NCBI GenBank assembly: GCA_963817905.1
Contig: CAWFPS010000003.1
Coordinates: forward strand, 434,001 to 498,000
DNA: 64,000 bases
Direction of reading: 5' to 3'
DNA from: VRUE01 sp963817905
GTDB taxonomy: Bacteria; Actinomycetota; Thermoleophilia; Solirubrobacterales; 70-9
Made by a program: the position numbers and the translations under genes. The notes beneath the pieces were generated by a model. The model was not told the DNA's origin, searched no databases, and saw only the letters and a list, made by a program, of their open reading frames with translations. This document shows, one piece after another, positions 35,961 to 45,653 of this stretch (positions are counted from its first letter, which is position 1; every line of letters starts with the position of its first letter).

Positions 35961-36383
35961 CTACGCCTCTTCGGGCTCGCCGTCGTCGTCCTCTTCGGCA
36001 CGCTCGTGGACGACCTCCACGGCGACCTCCTGGATCGCCAGGGGGAGCGGCGGCTCCGGCTTGGCGGCGCGGACTCGGGCCGACTCGCAGCCGTAGCGCT
36101 CCATCAGCCGCTCGCCGACGACCTGGGAGAGGCGCTCCAGGGTTCGGTAGCTGCGCTCGGTGGCGGCGAGGGCGACGATGTCGCAGACCTCGGCGTAGTC
36201 GACCGTGTCCTCGATCCGGTCGGTGAGGACGGCGTCGCAGTCGGGCACGTCGAAGGAGATGTCGAACTCGAGCCGCTGCCCGACCTCCTGCTCGGCGTCG
36301 CTGACCCCGTGGTGGGTGTAGATCGAGAGCCCGCGCAGCTCAACCTCGACTCTGGAATCGATCCCGTTGCCGTGTGCCTCCAT
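35961..36383 (-). CDS. folB: Dihydroneopterin aldolase
   Basis: A 140-residue protein. Family blocks are VELRGLSIYTHHGVSDAEQE (the catalytic glutamate follows), DTVDYAEVCDIV and LERLSQVVGERLM. It cleaves dihydroneopterin in folate synthesis. The tail is very acidic (HERAEEDDDGEPEEA), longer than usual. It begins nine bases after the folP stop, so it is co-transcribed with folP, and it ends seven bases from the end of the Fic gene. Confidence 0.9.
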   Translation of the reverse strand: MEAHGNGIDSRVEVELRGLSIYTHHGVSDAEQEVGQRLEFDISFDVPDCDAVLTDRIEDTVDYAEVCDIVALAATERSYRTLERLSQVVGERLMERYGCESARVRAAKPEPPLPLAIQEVAVEVVHERAEEDDDGEPEEA

Positions 36384-36392
36384 GGGTGGAAC

Positions 36393-37178
36393 CTACCCAA
36401 GGATCGCGTTCGCGACCCTGAGCGCCTGCGCCGTCTCGGCAACATCGTGGACCCGCAGGACGTCTGCCCCCTCCGCCGCGGCAAGCACCGCAGAGGCGAC
36501 CGAACCGCCGATCCGGTCCTCCACACCCGAGCCGTCGACCCTGCCGATGAAGCTCTTGCGCGAGGTCCCGATCACCAGCGGCCGCCCCAGCTCCCGCAAC
36601 TCCCCCAGCCGCCGCAGCAACTCCAGGTTGTGCTCCACCGTCTTGCCAAACCCGATCCCGGGATCGAGCCAAATCCGCGCCTCGTCCACCCCTTCCTCAA
36701 CTGCGAACTCCATCCGCGCAGCCAGAAACGCCTTGACCTCATCGACGACGTCCTCGTAGGAGGGATCGTCCTGCATGGTCCGCGGATTCCCCGGCATGTG
36801 CATCAGCACCACCCCGACATCGCGCCCAGCGCAAAGCCCCGCCATCTCGGGGTCGCGCCGAAACGCGGTCACGTCATTGACGATCGAGGCCCCCGCCGAA
36901 AGCGCAGCTTCGGCTACGGCGAGCTTCGAGGTGTCGATCGAGACGGTCGCATCGCCGACAAGCGCCCGGACCACAGGCTCCACCCGCCGCAACTCCTCCG
37001 CCTCGTCAACCTCGACCGCCCCGGGCCGAGTCGATTCCCCCCCCACATCCAAAATCGCTGCCCCGTCGCGCACAAGCTCTTCCCCATGCGCAACCGCCGC
37101 CTCCGCATCGAGGTACTTGCCTCCATCCGAAAACGAGTCGGGAGTGACGTTGACGACGCCCATGAGCTTGGGATTCAT
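36393..37178 (-). CDS. folP: Dihydropteroate synthase
   Basis: About 261 residues from ATG 37178 (MNPKLMGVVNVTPDSFSDGG). Pterin-binding motifs GGESTRPGA, SIDTSKLAVAEAAL, IVNDVTAFRRDPEMA, LDPGIGFGKTVEHN and GTSRKSFIGR are present. It joins p-aminobenzoate to the pterin and is the sulfonamide target. A longer frame back to 37241 is rejected because those codons come from a hairpin. No folE is visible between ftsH and folP, where other actinobacteria often have it. Confidence 0.93.
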   Translation of the reverse strand: MNPKLMGVVNVTPDSFSDGGKYLDAEAAVAHGEELVRDGAAILDVGGESTRPGAVEVDEAEELRRVEPVVRALVGDATVSIDTSKLAVAEAALSAGASIVNDVTAFRRDPEMAGLCAGRDVGVVLMHMPGNPRTMQDDPSYEDVVDEVKAFLAARMEFAVEEGVDEARIWLDPGIGFGKTVEHNLELLRRLGELRELGRPLVIGTSRKSFIGRVDGSGVEDRIGGSVASAVLAAAEGADVLRVHDVAETAQALRVANAILG

Positions 37179-37190
37179 CGAGAAAGTATC

Positions 37191-37239
37191 GCTCCGCTGT
37201 GCTTTTTCGGCGCTACACACGGCAAAGGAACAGCGGAGC
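37191..37239. repeat. Hairpin upstream of folP
   Basis: Arms GCTCCGCTGT (37191-37200) and ACAGCGGAGC (37230-37239) with a 29-base centre containing CTTTTTCGGCG and CGGCAAAGG. It lies between the folP start and element P3b. It may be a further palindromic element or a leader structure. Confidence 0.5.
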
Positions 37240-37242
37240 ATT

Positions 37243-37337
37243 GGGAGGGGCGGGGTGCTTCTCGGCCGGGCGGATACTCAAAATGCCGGGCTAATTAGCC
37301 CGGCGTTTGGACGGCCGAGAAGCACCCCGCCCCTCCC
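37243..37337. repeat. Palindromic element P3, copy b
   Basis: Outer arms of 25 perfect bp (37243-37267, 37313-37337) enclose, read on the minus strand, GTCCAAA, then the inner hairpin GCCGGGCTAATTAGCCCGGC (37285-37304), then TTTTGAGTATCCGCCC. It lies 25 bases after the ftsH stop (minus strand). It is intact, unlike copy a. Confidence 0.9.
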
Positions 37338-37362
37338 ACCTCCAGCCTTCCCACCCTGCTCT

Positions 37363-39330
<1,968 letters not shown>

Positions 39331-39384
39331 AGGGAAAAATCAGCGTACCAGGGCGGTATTGGCCAGCCGCCCCCGGACGCGGAA

Positions 39385-39426
39385 GCGCAGGCACGAGATC
39401 ACCGGGTATGGCTAGCGTGCCTGCGC
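39385..39426 (-). terminator. Hairpin overlapping the hpt stop
   Basis: Arms GCGCAGGCACG (39385-39395) and CGTGCCTGCGC (39416-39426) enclose the hpt stop codon at 39412-39414. No U-run follows. It could limit read-through from hpt into ftsH. Confidence 0.4.
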
Positions 39427-39996
39427 GGGAGCAGAGGAGGCGGCGCCCGGCAAATCCAGCGCGGCTACGTAGGAGAGGTTGCGGTAGCGCTGCGCGTGGT
39501 CGAGGCCGTAGCCGATCGCGAAGCGGTTGGGGATCTCGAAGCCGACGTAGCGGGGAGAGAGGTCGACGCGGAGTCGCTCGGGCTTGGTCAGCAGGGCGCA
39601 GACCTCGAGCGAGGCGGGGTTGCGCGCCTTCAAGTTGCGCATCAGGTACTGCAGCGTCAGGCCGGAGTCGATGATGTCCTCGACGATCAGCACATCGCGT
39701 CCTTCGATCGGTGCGTCGAGGTCCTTCATGATCCGCACCACGCCCGAGGAATCGGTCTGCGAGCCGTAGCTGGAGACCGCCATGAAGTCGACCTCGCAAG
39801 GCACCTCGATGCTGCGCATCAGGTCGGCGAGGAAGAGCACGGCTCCCTTGAGCACGCCGACCATGAAAAGGTCGCGCCCGGCGTACTCCGCGCTGATCCG
39901 GGCGCCGAGCTCGGCCACGCGTTGCTGCAGTTCCTCGCTGGAGACGAGGGTCTCGCCGATCGCGCTCTCGCTCATCGCGCCGCAGTCTAGATGCAC
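39412..39996 (-). CDS. hpt: Hypoxanthine phosphoribosyltransferase
   Basis: A 194-residue type I phosphoribosyltransferase. The PRPP loop is GRDVLIVEDIIDSGLTLQYL. The flexible loop holds SSYGSQTDSSG, and the purine-base strand is VGFEIPNRFAIGYGLDH. It salvages hypoxanthine and guanine to IMP and GMP. The neighbours tilS upstream and ftsH downstream are the conserved set. Confidence 0.94.
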   Translation of the reverse strand: MHLDCGAMSESAIGETLVSSEELQQRVAELGARISAEYAGRDLFMVGVLKGAVLFLADLMRSIEVPCEVDFMAVSSYGSQTDSSGVVRIMKDLDAPIEGRDVLIVEDIIDSGLTLQYLMRNLKARNPASLEVCALLTKPERLRVDLSPRYVGFEIPNRFAIGYGLDHAQRYRNLSYVAALDLPGAASSAPAQAR

Positions 39997-40002
39997 ACCG
40001 AC

Positions 40003-40055
40003 GGGCCGACGGGCCGATACGTCAAGTCAAACTTGACGTATCGGCCCGTCGGCCC
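40003..40055. repeat. Perfect 24-bp palindrome between tilS and hpt
   Basis: Arms 40003-40026 and 40032-40055 are exact complements around the loop TCAAA. The motif GGGCCGACGGGCCGATACGT forms most of one arm. It starts seven bases after the tilS stop and lies 7 bases from the hpt start, so it would sit in the hpt leader. It shares no core with P1-P3. Confidence 0.85.
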
Positions 40056-40062
40056 CTGGGGG

Positions 40063-40997
40063 TCAGCGCTCGGCGTGGAGGACGCCGCGCTCGACCACGG
40101 CGCGGACGCCGCCGCCGAGGTCGAGCATCGCGGTGCCGGTGCGGCGCAGGGCGACGACCTCCTCGGCGTGGTTGGCTGCTCCCGGCACCGGGCGGCCGGC
40201 GGCGCGGTCGGCGAGGCGCTGGACAACGAGGCGGCGCAGCGCCGGGTGCAGGCCGGCCAGGCGGCTCAGCTCGATTGTGCCGCGCTCGCAGCCGTTGGAC
40301 GCGAGCTCGGCGTCGACGAGCGAGTCGAGCACCTCGGCCTCGTCGCGCAGCAGCTCCGCCGTGCGCAGCACGTTGCGCGCCGCAGCAGGATGGATCTCGG
40401 CCAGCGCCGGAGCGAGCCGGTGGCGGACCCGGTTGCGCGCGTAGGCGTCGCCGTCGTTGCTCGGATCGTCGCGCCAAGCGAGTCCCCGCTCCTCGCAGTA
40501 GGTGGTGGTCTGCTCGCGGGTGAATCCGAGCAGCGGCCGGACCAGGCTGCCGTCGCGCACCTTCATCCCGAGCAGGGCACGGCGGCTGGGCGAGGAAGCC
40601 AGCCGGTAGAGGATCGTCTCGACCTGGTCGTCGGCAATGTGGCCAGTGGCGATCAGCCCCTGCTCTGCCAGCGCCAGGCGCGCCGCTGCCGCGTAGCGAG
40701 CGTCGCGCGCCCAGGCCTGCAGGTTGCCGGGACCCTCCGGCCGCCGCGGCCGCTCCACCTCGAGAGCGAGCCCGAGCCGCTCGCAGAGCCCGGCGCAATG
40801 AGCCTCGTCGGCATCGGAGTCGTCGCGCAGGCCGTAGTTCACATGCAACGCGGTGACGCCGCCGGCCCGAGCAGCCGCGTCGCCAGGTCGAGCAGGCAGA
40901 CAGAATCCCGCCCGCCGGAGAGCATCGCCACCACCGGCGTGCCGGCCGGCAGCAGGTCTTGCTCGCGCACCGCCTCGAGCATCTGTTCGCTCTCCAT
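40063..40997 (-). CDS. tilS: tRNA(Ile)-lysidine synthase, one frameshift
   Basis: The true N-terminus begins at ATG 40997 (MESEQMLEAVREQDLL) and contains the PP-loop AMLSGGRDSVCLLDLATRLL. Near 40862 one base is missing in a GGCGGCG string. After it the other frame continues GVTALHVNYGLRDDSDADE and ATGHIADDQVETILYRLASS. The enzyme attaches lysine to C34 of tRNA-Ile(CAU) using ATP and is essential. The single indel is therefore almost surely a sequence error. Confidence 0.9.
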
Positions 40998-41023
40998 GCC
41001 GCAATTGTCCCCGCCCGACCGTG

Positions 41024-41070
41024 CCGGTGCGCTTTATCCACGAAATAGGGGGATAAAGCGCACCGGAAGG
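41024..41070. repeat. Palindromic element P1, copy c
   Basis: Perfect 16-bp arms CCGGTGCGCTTTATCC (41024-41039) and complement (41051-41066) with an 11-base loop. On the minus strand it starts directly after the TGA (41071-41073) of the cyclase gene, as CCTTCCGGTGCG. Confidence 0.88.
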
Positions 41071-42258
41071 TCAGTTCTCGGCGCGGACCACGTACAGCGG
41101 CGTCGGGTCGGGGAAGCCGTGCAGGTTGACCTCGCCGATCGGGTCGCAGTCGAGGCCGCGGCCGTGCAGCGCCTGGCTGACCCGGTCGGTGACCAATACC
41201 TCGCCGGCCTGGGCCTTACTGACCACCCGGTGGGCAAGGTTGACGTGGGTGCCGAAGTAGTCGCCGTCACGGTAGACGGCCTGCGCGTAGTGGATGCCGA
41301 CGCGCGGCTGGGGGCGCTCGGGGAAGCGGTCCATCAGCTCGACCGCCCACTCGGTCAAGGCGGCTGGATCGGGGGATACGACCATCACCTCGTCGCCGAT
41401 CGTCTTCACGATCGTCGCCTCCGGTGGCAGCGTCGTTTCGACCGTTTCGACGAAGTTCTCGATCACGTCGAGCGCCTCCATGTCGCCCTCTTCCTCGGTG
41501 TAGCGGGTGAAGCCGGTGAGATCGATGAAGCAGAGCGTGACCGGGACGTGATGCACCTGCGAGGCGGCGGCTCCCCCCTCGCTCTCCATGTGGCCGACGA
41601 CGTCCTGCTCGAGGAAGAAGCGCAGGTAGCGGTTGTGGAGATACTCGGTGAGGGGAGTGGCCAGGGGGAGGATGTCGCCGGCCAGCTCGCCCATCTCCTC
41701 GGCCATCTCCAGCTCCGGCACGGCGTCGCGGATCAGCGGTTCGTGGACATAGAGGTGGAAGAGGCGGACCTCGGCGTCGGCGATGCGGCGCAGCGACTGT
41801 ACGTAAACGCGGACCAGCTGCAGGAAGGCGACGAGGGGGAAGCCGGCGGCGAGTACGCGGGCGCAGTGGCGCAGAGCCCTGACGTCCTCGGGCCCCAGAA
41901 GGCGCTCCTGGCCGAGCGGCGTGCCGAGAATGACCAGGATCCGCTCGACCAGATCTGGCTCCAGACCGGTCTCGCGGGCAACCTCGGCGACGGTCGTCTG
42001 CTCCTCGGACTTGGGGAAAAGATCCTCGCTGAAGCCGAAGGCAAGGCGGCCCTCGCGGCCGGCCCGCTTGAGGTCATCGAGCGAGTGGCCCCGCTCCCGC
42101 ATCCGCGCAACCACCCGAGCCTGCGCCGCCGCGGCGGCGGTCCAGCGCCCGCGGCGCACCGGCAGCACCTTCTCCTCGGCCCAGCGTTTCAGCGTGCTGG
42201 CCGAGACGCCGGACCGGCGCGAGGCCTCGCTGAGGGATATGCGCTCGTCGGACGGCAT
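41071..42258 (-). CDS. Class III adenylate/guanylate cyclase with MerR-like helix-turn-helix
   Basis: A 395-residue protein. Residues about 1-70 resemble a MerR-type helix-turn-helix (ISLSEASRRSGVSASTLKRW). Residues about 85-215 match the helical adenylate-cyclase regulatory domain known from mycobacterial Rv1264 (VYVQSLRRIADAEVRLFHLY). Residues about 220-390 are the cyclase: metal Asp in CFIDLTGFTRY and IVKTIGDEVMVV, transition-state Asn/Arg in HVNLAHRVVSKA. All catalytic residues are present, so it should make cyclic AMP. Pairing DNA-binding and cyclase modules is unusual. Confidence 0.82.
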   Translation of the reverse strand: MPSDERISLSEASRRSGVSASTLKRWAEEKVLPVRRGRWTAAAAAQARVVARMRERGHSLDDLKRAGREGRLAFGFSEDLFPKSEEQTTVAEVARETGLEPDLVERILVILGTPLGQERLLGPEDVRALRHCARVLAAGFPLVAFLQLVRVYVQSLRRIADAEVRLFHLYVHEPLIRDAVPELEMAEEMGELAGDILPLATPLTEYLHNRYLRFFLEQDVVGHMESEGGAAASQVHHVPVTLCFIDLTGFTRYTEEEGDMEALDVIENFVETVETTLPPEATIVKTIGDEVMVVSPDPAALTEWAVELMDRFPERPQPRVGIHYAQAVYRDGDYFGTHVNLAHRVVSKAQAGEVLVTDRVSQALHGRGLDCDPIGEVNLHGFPDPTPLYVVRAEN

Positions 42259-42293
42259 GCGCCGGGGCCGAGGCTAGTCAGAAGCGGCGCATA

Positions 42294-42331
42294 ACGACGA
42301 GCGGGGCGGCCAAGGCCGCCCCGCTCGTCGT
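42294..42331. terminator. Strong hairpin between the PII gene and the cyclase gene
   Basis: Perfect 18-bp arms ACGACGAGCGGGGCGGCC and complement with a two-base loop. It lies 28 bases after the PII stop on the minus strand and 36 bases before the cyclase start. It would end or stabilise the amt-PII transcript. A short T-containing stretch but no long U-run follows. Confidence 0.7.
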
Positions 42332-42358
42332 CTGACTGGTTGTCGCCCCGCGGGCGCG

Positions 42359-42727
42359 CTAGGCCGTGACCTCCGGCTCCTCGTGCGCCTGTAGAACGGG
42401 CTCCCCGTCCTCGCCGGTGCGGATGCGAATCGCTTCCTCGACCGGCAGGACGAAGATCTTTCCGTCGCCGACCTCGCCCGTACGAGCATGCCTGAGGATC
42501 GTCTCGACGACCAGACCCTTGTCGCTGTCCTCGACCACGACCTCGAGCTTGAGCTTCGGCCGGACGTTGACGGTGAGGGTCGAGCCGCGATACCGCTCGA
42601 CGATCCCCTTCTGACGTCCCGAGCCCTTCGCCTCGACGATCGAGAGGGAGGGAAATCCCTTCTCGAGCAGCTCGGTTCTGATCGGCTCGAACGCCTCGTG
42701 TCGGATGAACGCCTCGATCTTCTTCAT
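42359..42727 (-). CDS. glnK: Nitrogen regulatory protein PII
   Basis: A 122-residue PII protein. It opens MKKIEAFIRHEAFEPIRTEL. The T-loop reads GSGRQKGIVERYRGSTL with the tyrosine that is uridylylated or adenylylated in relatives. The signature GEVGDGKIFVLPVEEAIRIR binds ATP and 2-oxoglutarate. The amt gene ends five bases upstream, so this is the classical amt-glnK pair in which PII plugs the ammonium channel when nitrogen is plentiful. Confidence 0.95.
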   Translation of the reverse strand: MKKIEAFIRHEAFEPIRTELLEKGFPSLSIVEAKGSGRQKGIVERYRGSTLTVNVRPKLKLEVVVEDSDKGLVVETILRHARTGEVGDGKIFVLPVEEAIRIRTGEDGEPVLQAHEEPEVTA

Positions 42728-42731
42728 GCGC

Positions 42732-44234
42732 TCAGCCCCCCACTCGCGACTCGGCCGCGGTCATCTGGGCGGGAACGGGGGCGCCGATTCCCGCGCCCGA
42801 TTCGCTGACCGTCCCGGGCAGGCCGGTCGAGTACTCGGGCTGGGGAATGAACTGCTCCGGATACCCGTACATCCCGTGCGAGCTGATGTCGAGGCCGGCC
42901 TCCTCCTCCTCCTCGGAGACGCGGAGCCCGATCGTCGACTTGATCGCCTTGAAGGTGACGATCGAGATCGCGAACACGACCACGAATGTGAAGAGGACGG
43001 CTAGGGCCTGAACTCCCAGCTGTCCCAGCGACTGGCCGAACGGCTCGTCGCCGAAGACCGAGTACCAGATCCCCGGTGCCGCACCTTCGCTGACCAGCCG
43101 CGCCGAGCCGAAGATACCGACCGAGAGCGTGCCCCAGATGCCAGCCAGGCCGTGCGCCGAGAGGGCGCCCACCGGGTCATCGAGGAGCCGGTCGATCGCC
43201 AGTACGGCGTAGACGACCAGCAGCCCGGCGACGAGGCCGATGATCGGCGCCGCCCAGTACTCGACGAAGCCCGACGGTGCGGTGATCCCGACCAGCCCGG
43301 CGATCGCGCCGTTGCCGGCCATGCCGACGTCGAGCGTGCGGCTCTTCAGGTAGACCGCGATCGAGGCGCCGATCACCCCGGCGGCGGCGGCGAGCTGGGT
43401 GTTCAGCATCACCTCGCCGAAGAAGGATTCGCCGGTTTCGAAGGTCGAGCCTCCGTTGAAGCCGAACCAGCCGATCCAGAGGATGATCACGCCGAGGCCG
43501 ACCAGCGGCATCGAGTGCCCCGGGATCACCCGCGGGTTGCCGTCGGCGTCGTACTTGCCGCGACGCGGGCCGAGCAGGAGCAGCGCCGAGAGCGCCCCGA
43601 CGGCTCCGGTCAGGTGGACCACCGAGGAACCGGCGAAGTCCATCACCGGCTTGCCCCCGATGTCGGAGAGCAGGCCGCCGCCCCAGACCGCGTGCGCGAC
43701 CAGCGGGTAGATCACGGCGCCGAAGACGATCGCGTAGACGACGTAGGCGCCGAACTTGATCCGCTCCAGGGTAGTTCCCCAGACGATCGCCAGCGAGACA
43801 GCGCAGAAGGCGAGCCCGTAGAGCATCAGCATCGCGGTTTCGCCGGTCACCGCTTCCCCCGCAACCGTCTGGTTGAAGTGGAAGAAGAAACCGCTGTCAC
43901 CGAAGAATTTGTTGCCACCGCCTTCGGCGATCCCGTATCCGATCGCCCACCAGGCGAGCGTGCAGATGGCCAGGTTGACGAAGATCTTCGCCACCCCGGT
44001 GCCCGCGTTCTTCTGTCTCGAGAAGCCGACCTCGAGGAACATGAAGCCCGCCTGCATGAGGAAGACCAGGACGGTCGCGACGGCCACCCAGACCATGTCG
44101 AGCTCGGTCGCCTTTTCTTCGACCATGCCCCCCACGTCGGCCAGGCTCTGCGCCGAGGCCAGCGAAGGCAGGACCAGCGCGACCAGTGCCGCAACTGCCG
44201 CCATCAGGGCGGCGAGGCCCATCTTCTTTCTCAT
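42732..44234 (-). CDS. amt: Ammonium transporter (copy 1, PII-linked)
   Basis: About 500 residues from ATG 44234, eight bases after an AGGAGG ribosome-binding site; the GTG nine bases earlier overlaps that site and is rejected. A signal-like first helix ends LPSLASA. Amt features follow: FMFLEVGFSRQKN, DFAGSSVVHLTGAVGAL, GWFGFNGGS and HGLAGIWGTLSVG with the pore histidine. The tail (about 60 residues) ends cytoplasmic. It conducts ammonium/ammonia and is regulated by the adjacent PII protein. Confidence 0.94.
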   Translation of the reverse strand: MRKKMGLAALMAAVAALVALVLPSLASAQSLADVGGMVEEKATELDMVWVAVATVLVFLMQAGFMFLEVGFSRQKNAGTGVAKIFVNLAICTLAWWAIGYGIAEGGGNKFFGDSGFFFHFNQTVAGEAVTGETAMLMLYGLAFCAVSLAIVWGTTLERIKFGAYVVYAIVFGAVIYPLVAHAVWGGGLLSDIGGKPVMDFAGSSVVHLTGAVGALSALLLLGPRRGKYDADGNPRVIPGHSMPLVGLGVIILWIGWFGFNGGSTFETGESFFGEVMLNTQLAAAAGVIGASIAVYLKSRTLDVGMAGNGAIAGLVGITAPSGFVEYWAAPIIGLVAGLLVVYAVLAIDRLLDDPVGALSAHGLAGIWGTLSVGIFGSARLVSEGAAPGIWYSVFGDEPFGQSLGQLGVQALAVLFTFVVVFAISIVTFKAIKSTIGLRVSEEEEEAGLDISSHGMYGYPEQFIPQPEYSTGLPGTVSESGAGIGAPVPAQMTAAESRVGG

Positions 44235-44388
44235 CGGTAACACCCTCCTTTGCCCGCCGGGGACAGCGCCCGCGACGGTCGCTAATGGACGAGGGAGCCA
44301 CCGTACGGACGCAATTGCGAGCCGTGTTTAGACGGATGGAGAAAATGGGCAAGCCGACTTTCTTGCGAGTGGCAATAAGGTCGCCGCA

Positions 44389-45060
44389 ATGCCCAGACGG
44401 CTGCGACCAACCGCCCCCACCGCAACCGGCGCCGTGCTGGTCGGGGATCCCGGCCGGGCGCTGCTGTTGGCCCAGGAGCTGCTTGAGCAGCCAAAGATGA
44501 GCAACCACGCGCGCGGGCTGTGGGGGTACTACGGCACGACGCCCGCGGGCGGGCCGCTGACGATCCAATCGACCGGCATCGGCGGGCCCAGCGCGGCCCT
44601 GGTCCTTGCCGACCTTGCCAAGCTCGGAGTCCAGCGTGCGGTCAGGGTCGGCACCTGCGTCGGGCTGGACGGCAACGGCAAGCTTGGGGAGCTGGTTGTG
44701 GTGCGCGAGGCGATTGCCGCGGGGGGAAGCGTCGCCGCGCTCGGGGCGCGGGCCGGGGAGACCGTGGCTCCCGACCCGGGGCTGACCGGGCGGCTGCTGG
44801 ATGAGGCCGGGGCGAATGCCCGCGCGGCGAGCGTCACCAGCATCGACGCGCACCCCGGCGAGTCGCCGCAGGGCCCAGGGGACGGCTTCGCCGACATGCA
44901 GACCGCCCCACTGCTGGTCCGGGCGCGAACGCTGCGGATCGCCGCCGCCGCGGTGCTGATCGTCGCCGAAAACGGCGGCGGGCAGCTGGACAAGGAGGAG
45001 CTGGAGCCGCTCGAGCGAGAAGCCGGCCGCGCCGCCTCCCGGGCCATACTCTCAGGCTAA
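44389..45060 (+). CDS. Nucleoside phosphorylase (PNP/UDP family)
   Basis: A 223-residue protein. Family motifs are VLVGDPGRALLLAQEL, the phosphate-site strand STGIGGPSAALVLADLAKLG, VRVGTCVGLDGNGKLGELVV and DMQTAPLLVRARTLRI near the ribose site. It would split purine or uridine nucleosides with phosphate for salvage. At 223 residues it is slightly short. It is divergent from amt, and the 145-base gap holds both promoters. Confidence 0.8.
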   Translation: MPRRLRPTAPTATGAVLVGDPGRALLLAQELLEQPKMSNHARGLWGYYGTTPAGGPLTIQSTGIGGPSAALVLADLAKLGVQRAVRVGTCVGLDGNGKLGELVVVREAIAAGGSVAALGARAGETVAPDPGLTGRLLDEAGANARAASVTSIDAHPGESPQGPGDGFADMQTAPLLVRARTLRIAAAAVLIVAENGGGQLDKEELEPLEREAGRAASRAILSG

Positions 45061-45069
45061 AGTTGAGGG

Positions 45070-45402
45070 TTATTCTTGATCGCCGGAGCGCTCTTGGGCG
45101 GCCACCCGGCGGCGGATGTCGCCGAGATCGCGCGAGACGCGATCGATCTGGTCCTCGACCTCTTCCAGGCGCTGTGAGAGCGAGCGAATCCGCCGCTCCA
45201 GCCTTTCCAGATCGCCGGCCGAGGGCAGGTTGAGGGCGCTCATCGCCGCATGTTGGGCCTCCTGCGCCTTCTCGCGGGCGCCAAAAGCCGCCGCCACCGC
45301 GTTCTCCAGCACCTGGCTGTCGAGAAGGGCCTGGGCGACCTCCCCGATCACCTGCTCGCTGCGCCCCCGCAGGCTCTCCTGATCGTCGTACTCGGTGCTC
45401 AT
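45070..45402 (-). CDS. Small coiled-coil protein, unknown function
   Basis: A 110-residue protein with two helical parts: an Ala-rich N-terminal helix (VIGEVAQALLDSQVLENAVA) and a C-terminal coiled coil (LERLERRIRSLSQRLEEVED). The layout resembles phasins or small polymer-granule and nucleoid proteins, but no family is certain. It is convergent with the phosphorylase gene, ten bases apart. Confidence 0.6.
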   Translation of the reverse strand: MSTEYDDQESLRGRSEQVIGEVAQALLDSQVLENAVAAAFGAREKAQEAQHAAMSALNLPSAGDLERLERRIRSLSQRLEEVEDQIDRVSRDLGDIRRRVAAQERSGDQE

Positions 45403-45603
45403 CTGGCGCCCTGTCGCTCCTTATCGGTTGGATTTCTCTCGCGTTGACATCAGCTTAACCGGCGCATCCGGCCCAGTTGAAACCCTGCCTTCGATGCGCG
45501 CAAGGGGCAGCCTTGATTAAGGGCGTGTTGGGGGCAGCGGCAAGCCGTTGCGCACCCATGTATGAGCCAGTAGTTTGGGCGTGCCTGTTGCGCAGGGAGA
45601 GGC

Positions 45604-45632
45604 CCGGCACGGATCGCAATGTTCCGTGCCGG
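45604..45632 (+). promoter_or_regulatory. Leader hairpin upstream of the cell-wall hydrolase
   Basis: CCGGCACGGA (45604-45613) pairs with TCCGTGCCGG (45623-45632), 21 bases before the ATG. The whole 251-base gap (45403-45653) has no other gene. I compared it with the cyclic di-AMP (ydaO) and cyclic di-GMP riboswitch consensus from memory and found no convincing match. Confidence 0.35.
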
Positions 45633-45653
45633 CGGGTATAGGGACGCCACTGC

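Noticed and set aside
45403..45653. A possible cyclic di-AMP (ydaO-type) riboswitch before the cell-wall hydrolase, suggested by disA and the target gene type
   Set aside because: Only a simple hairpin is visible; the conserved purine-rich blocks of that riboswitch class could not be found.
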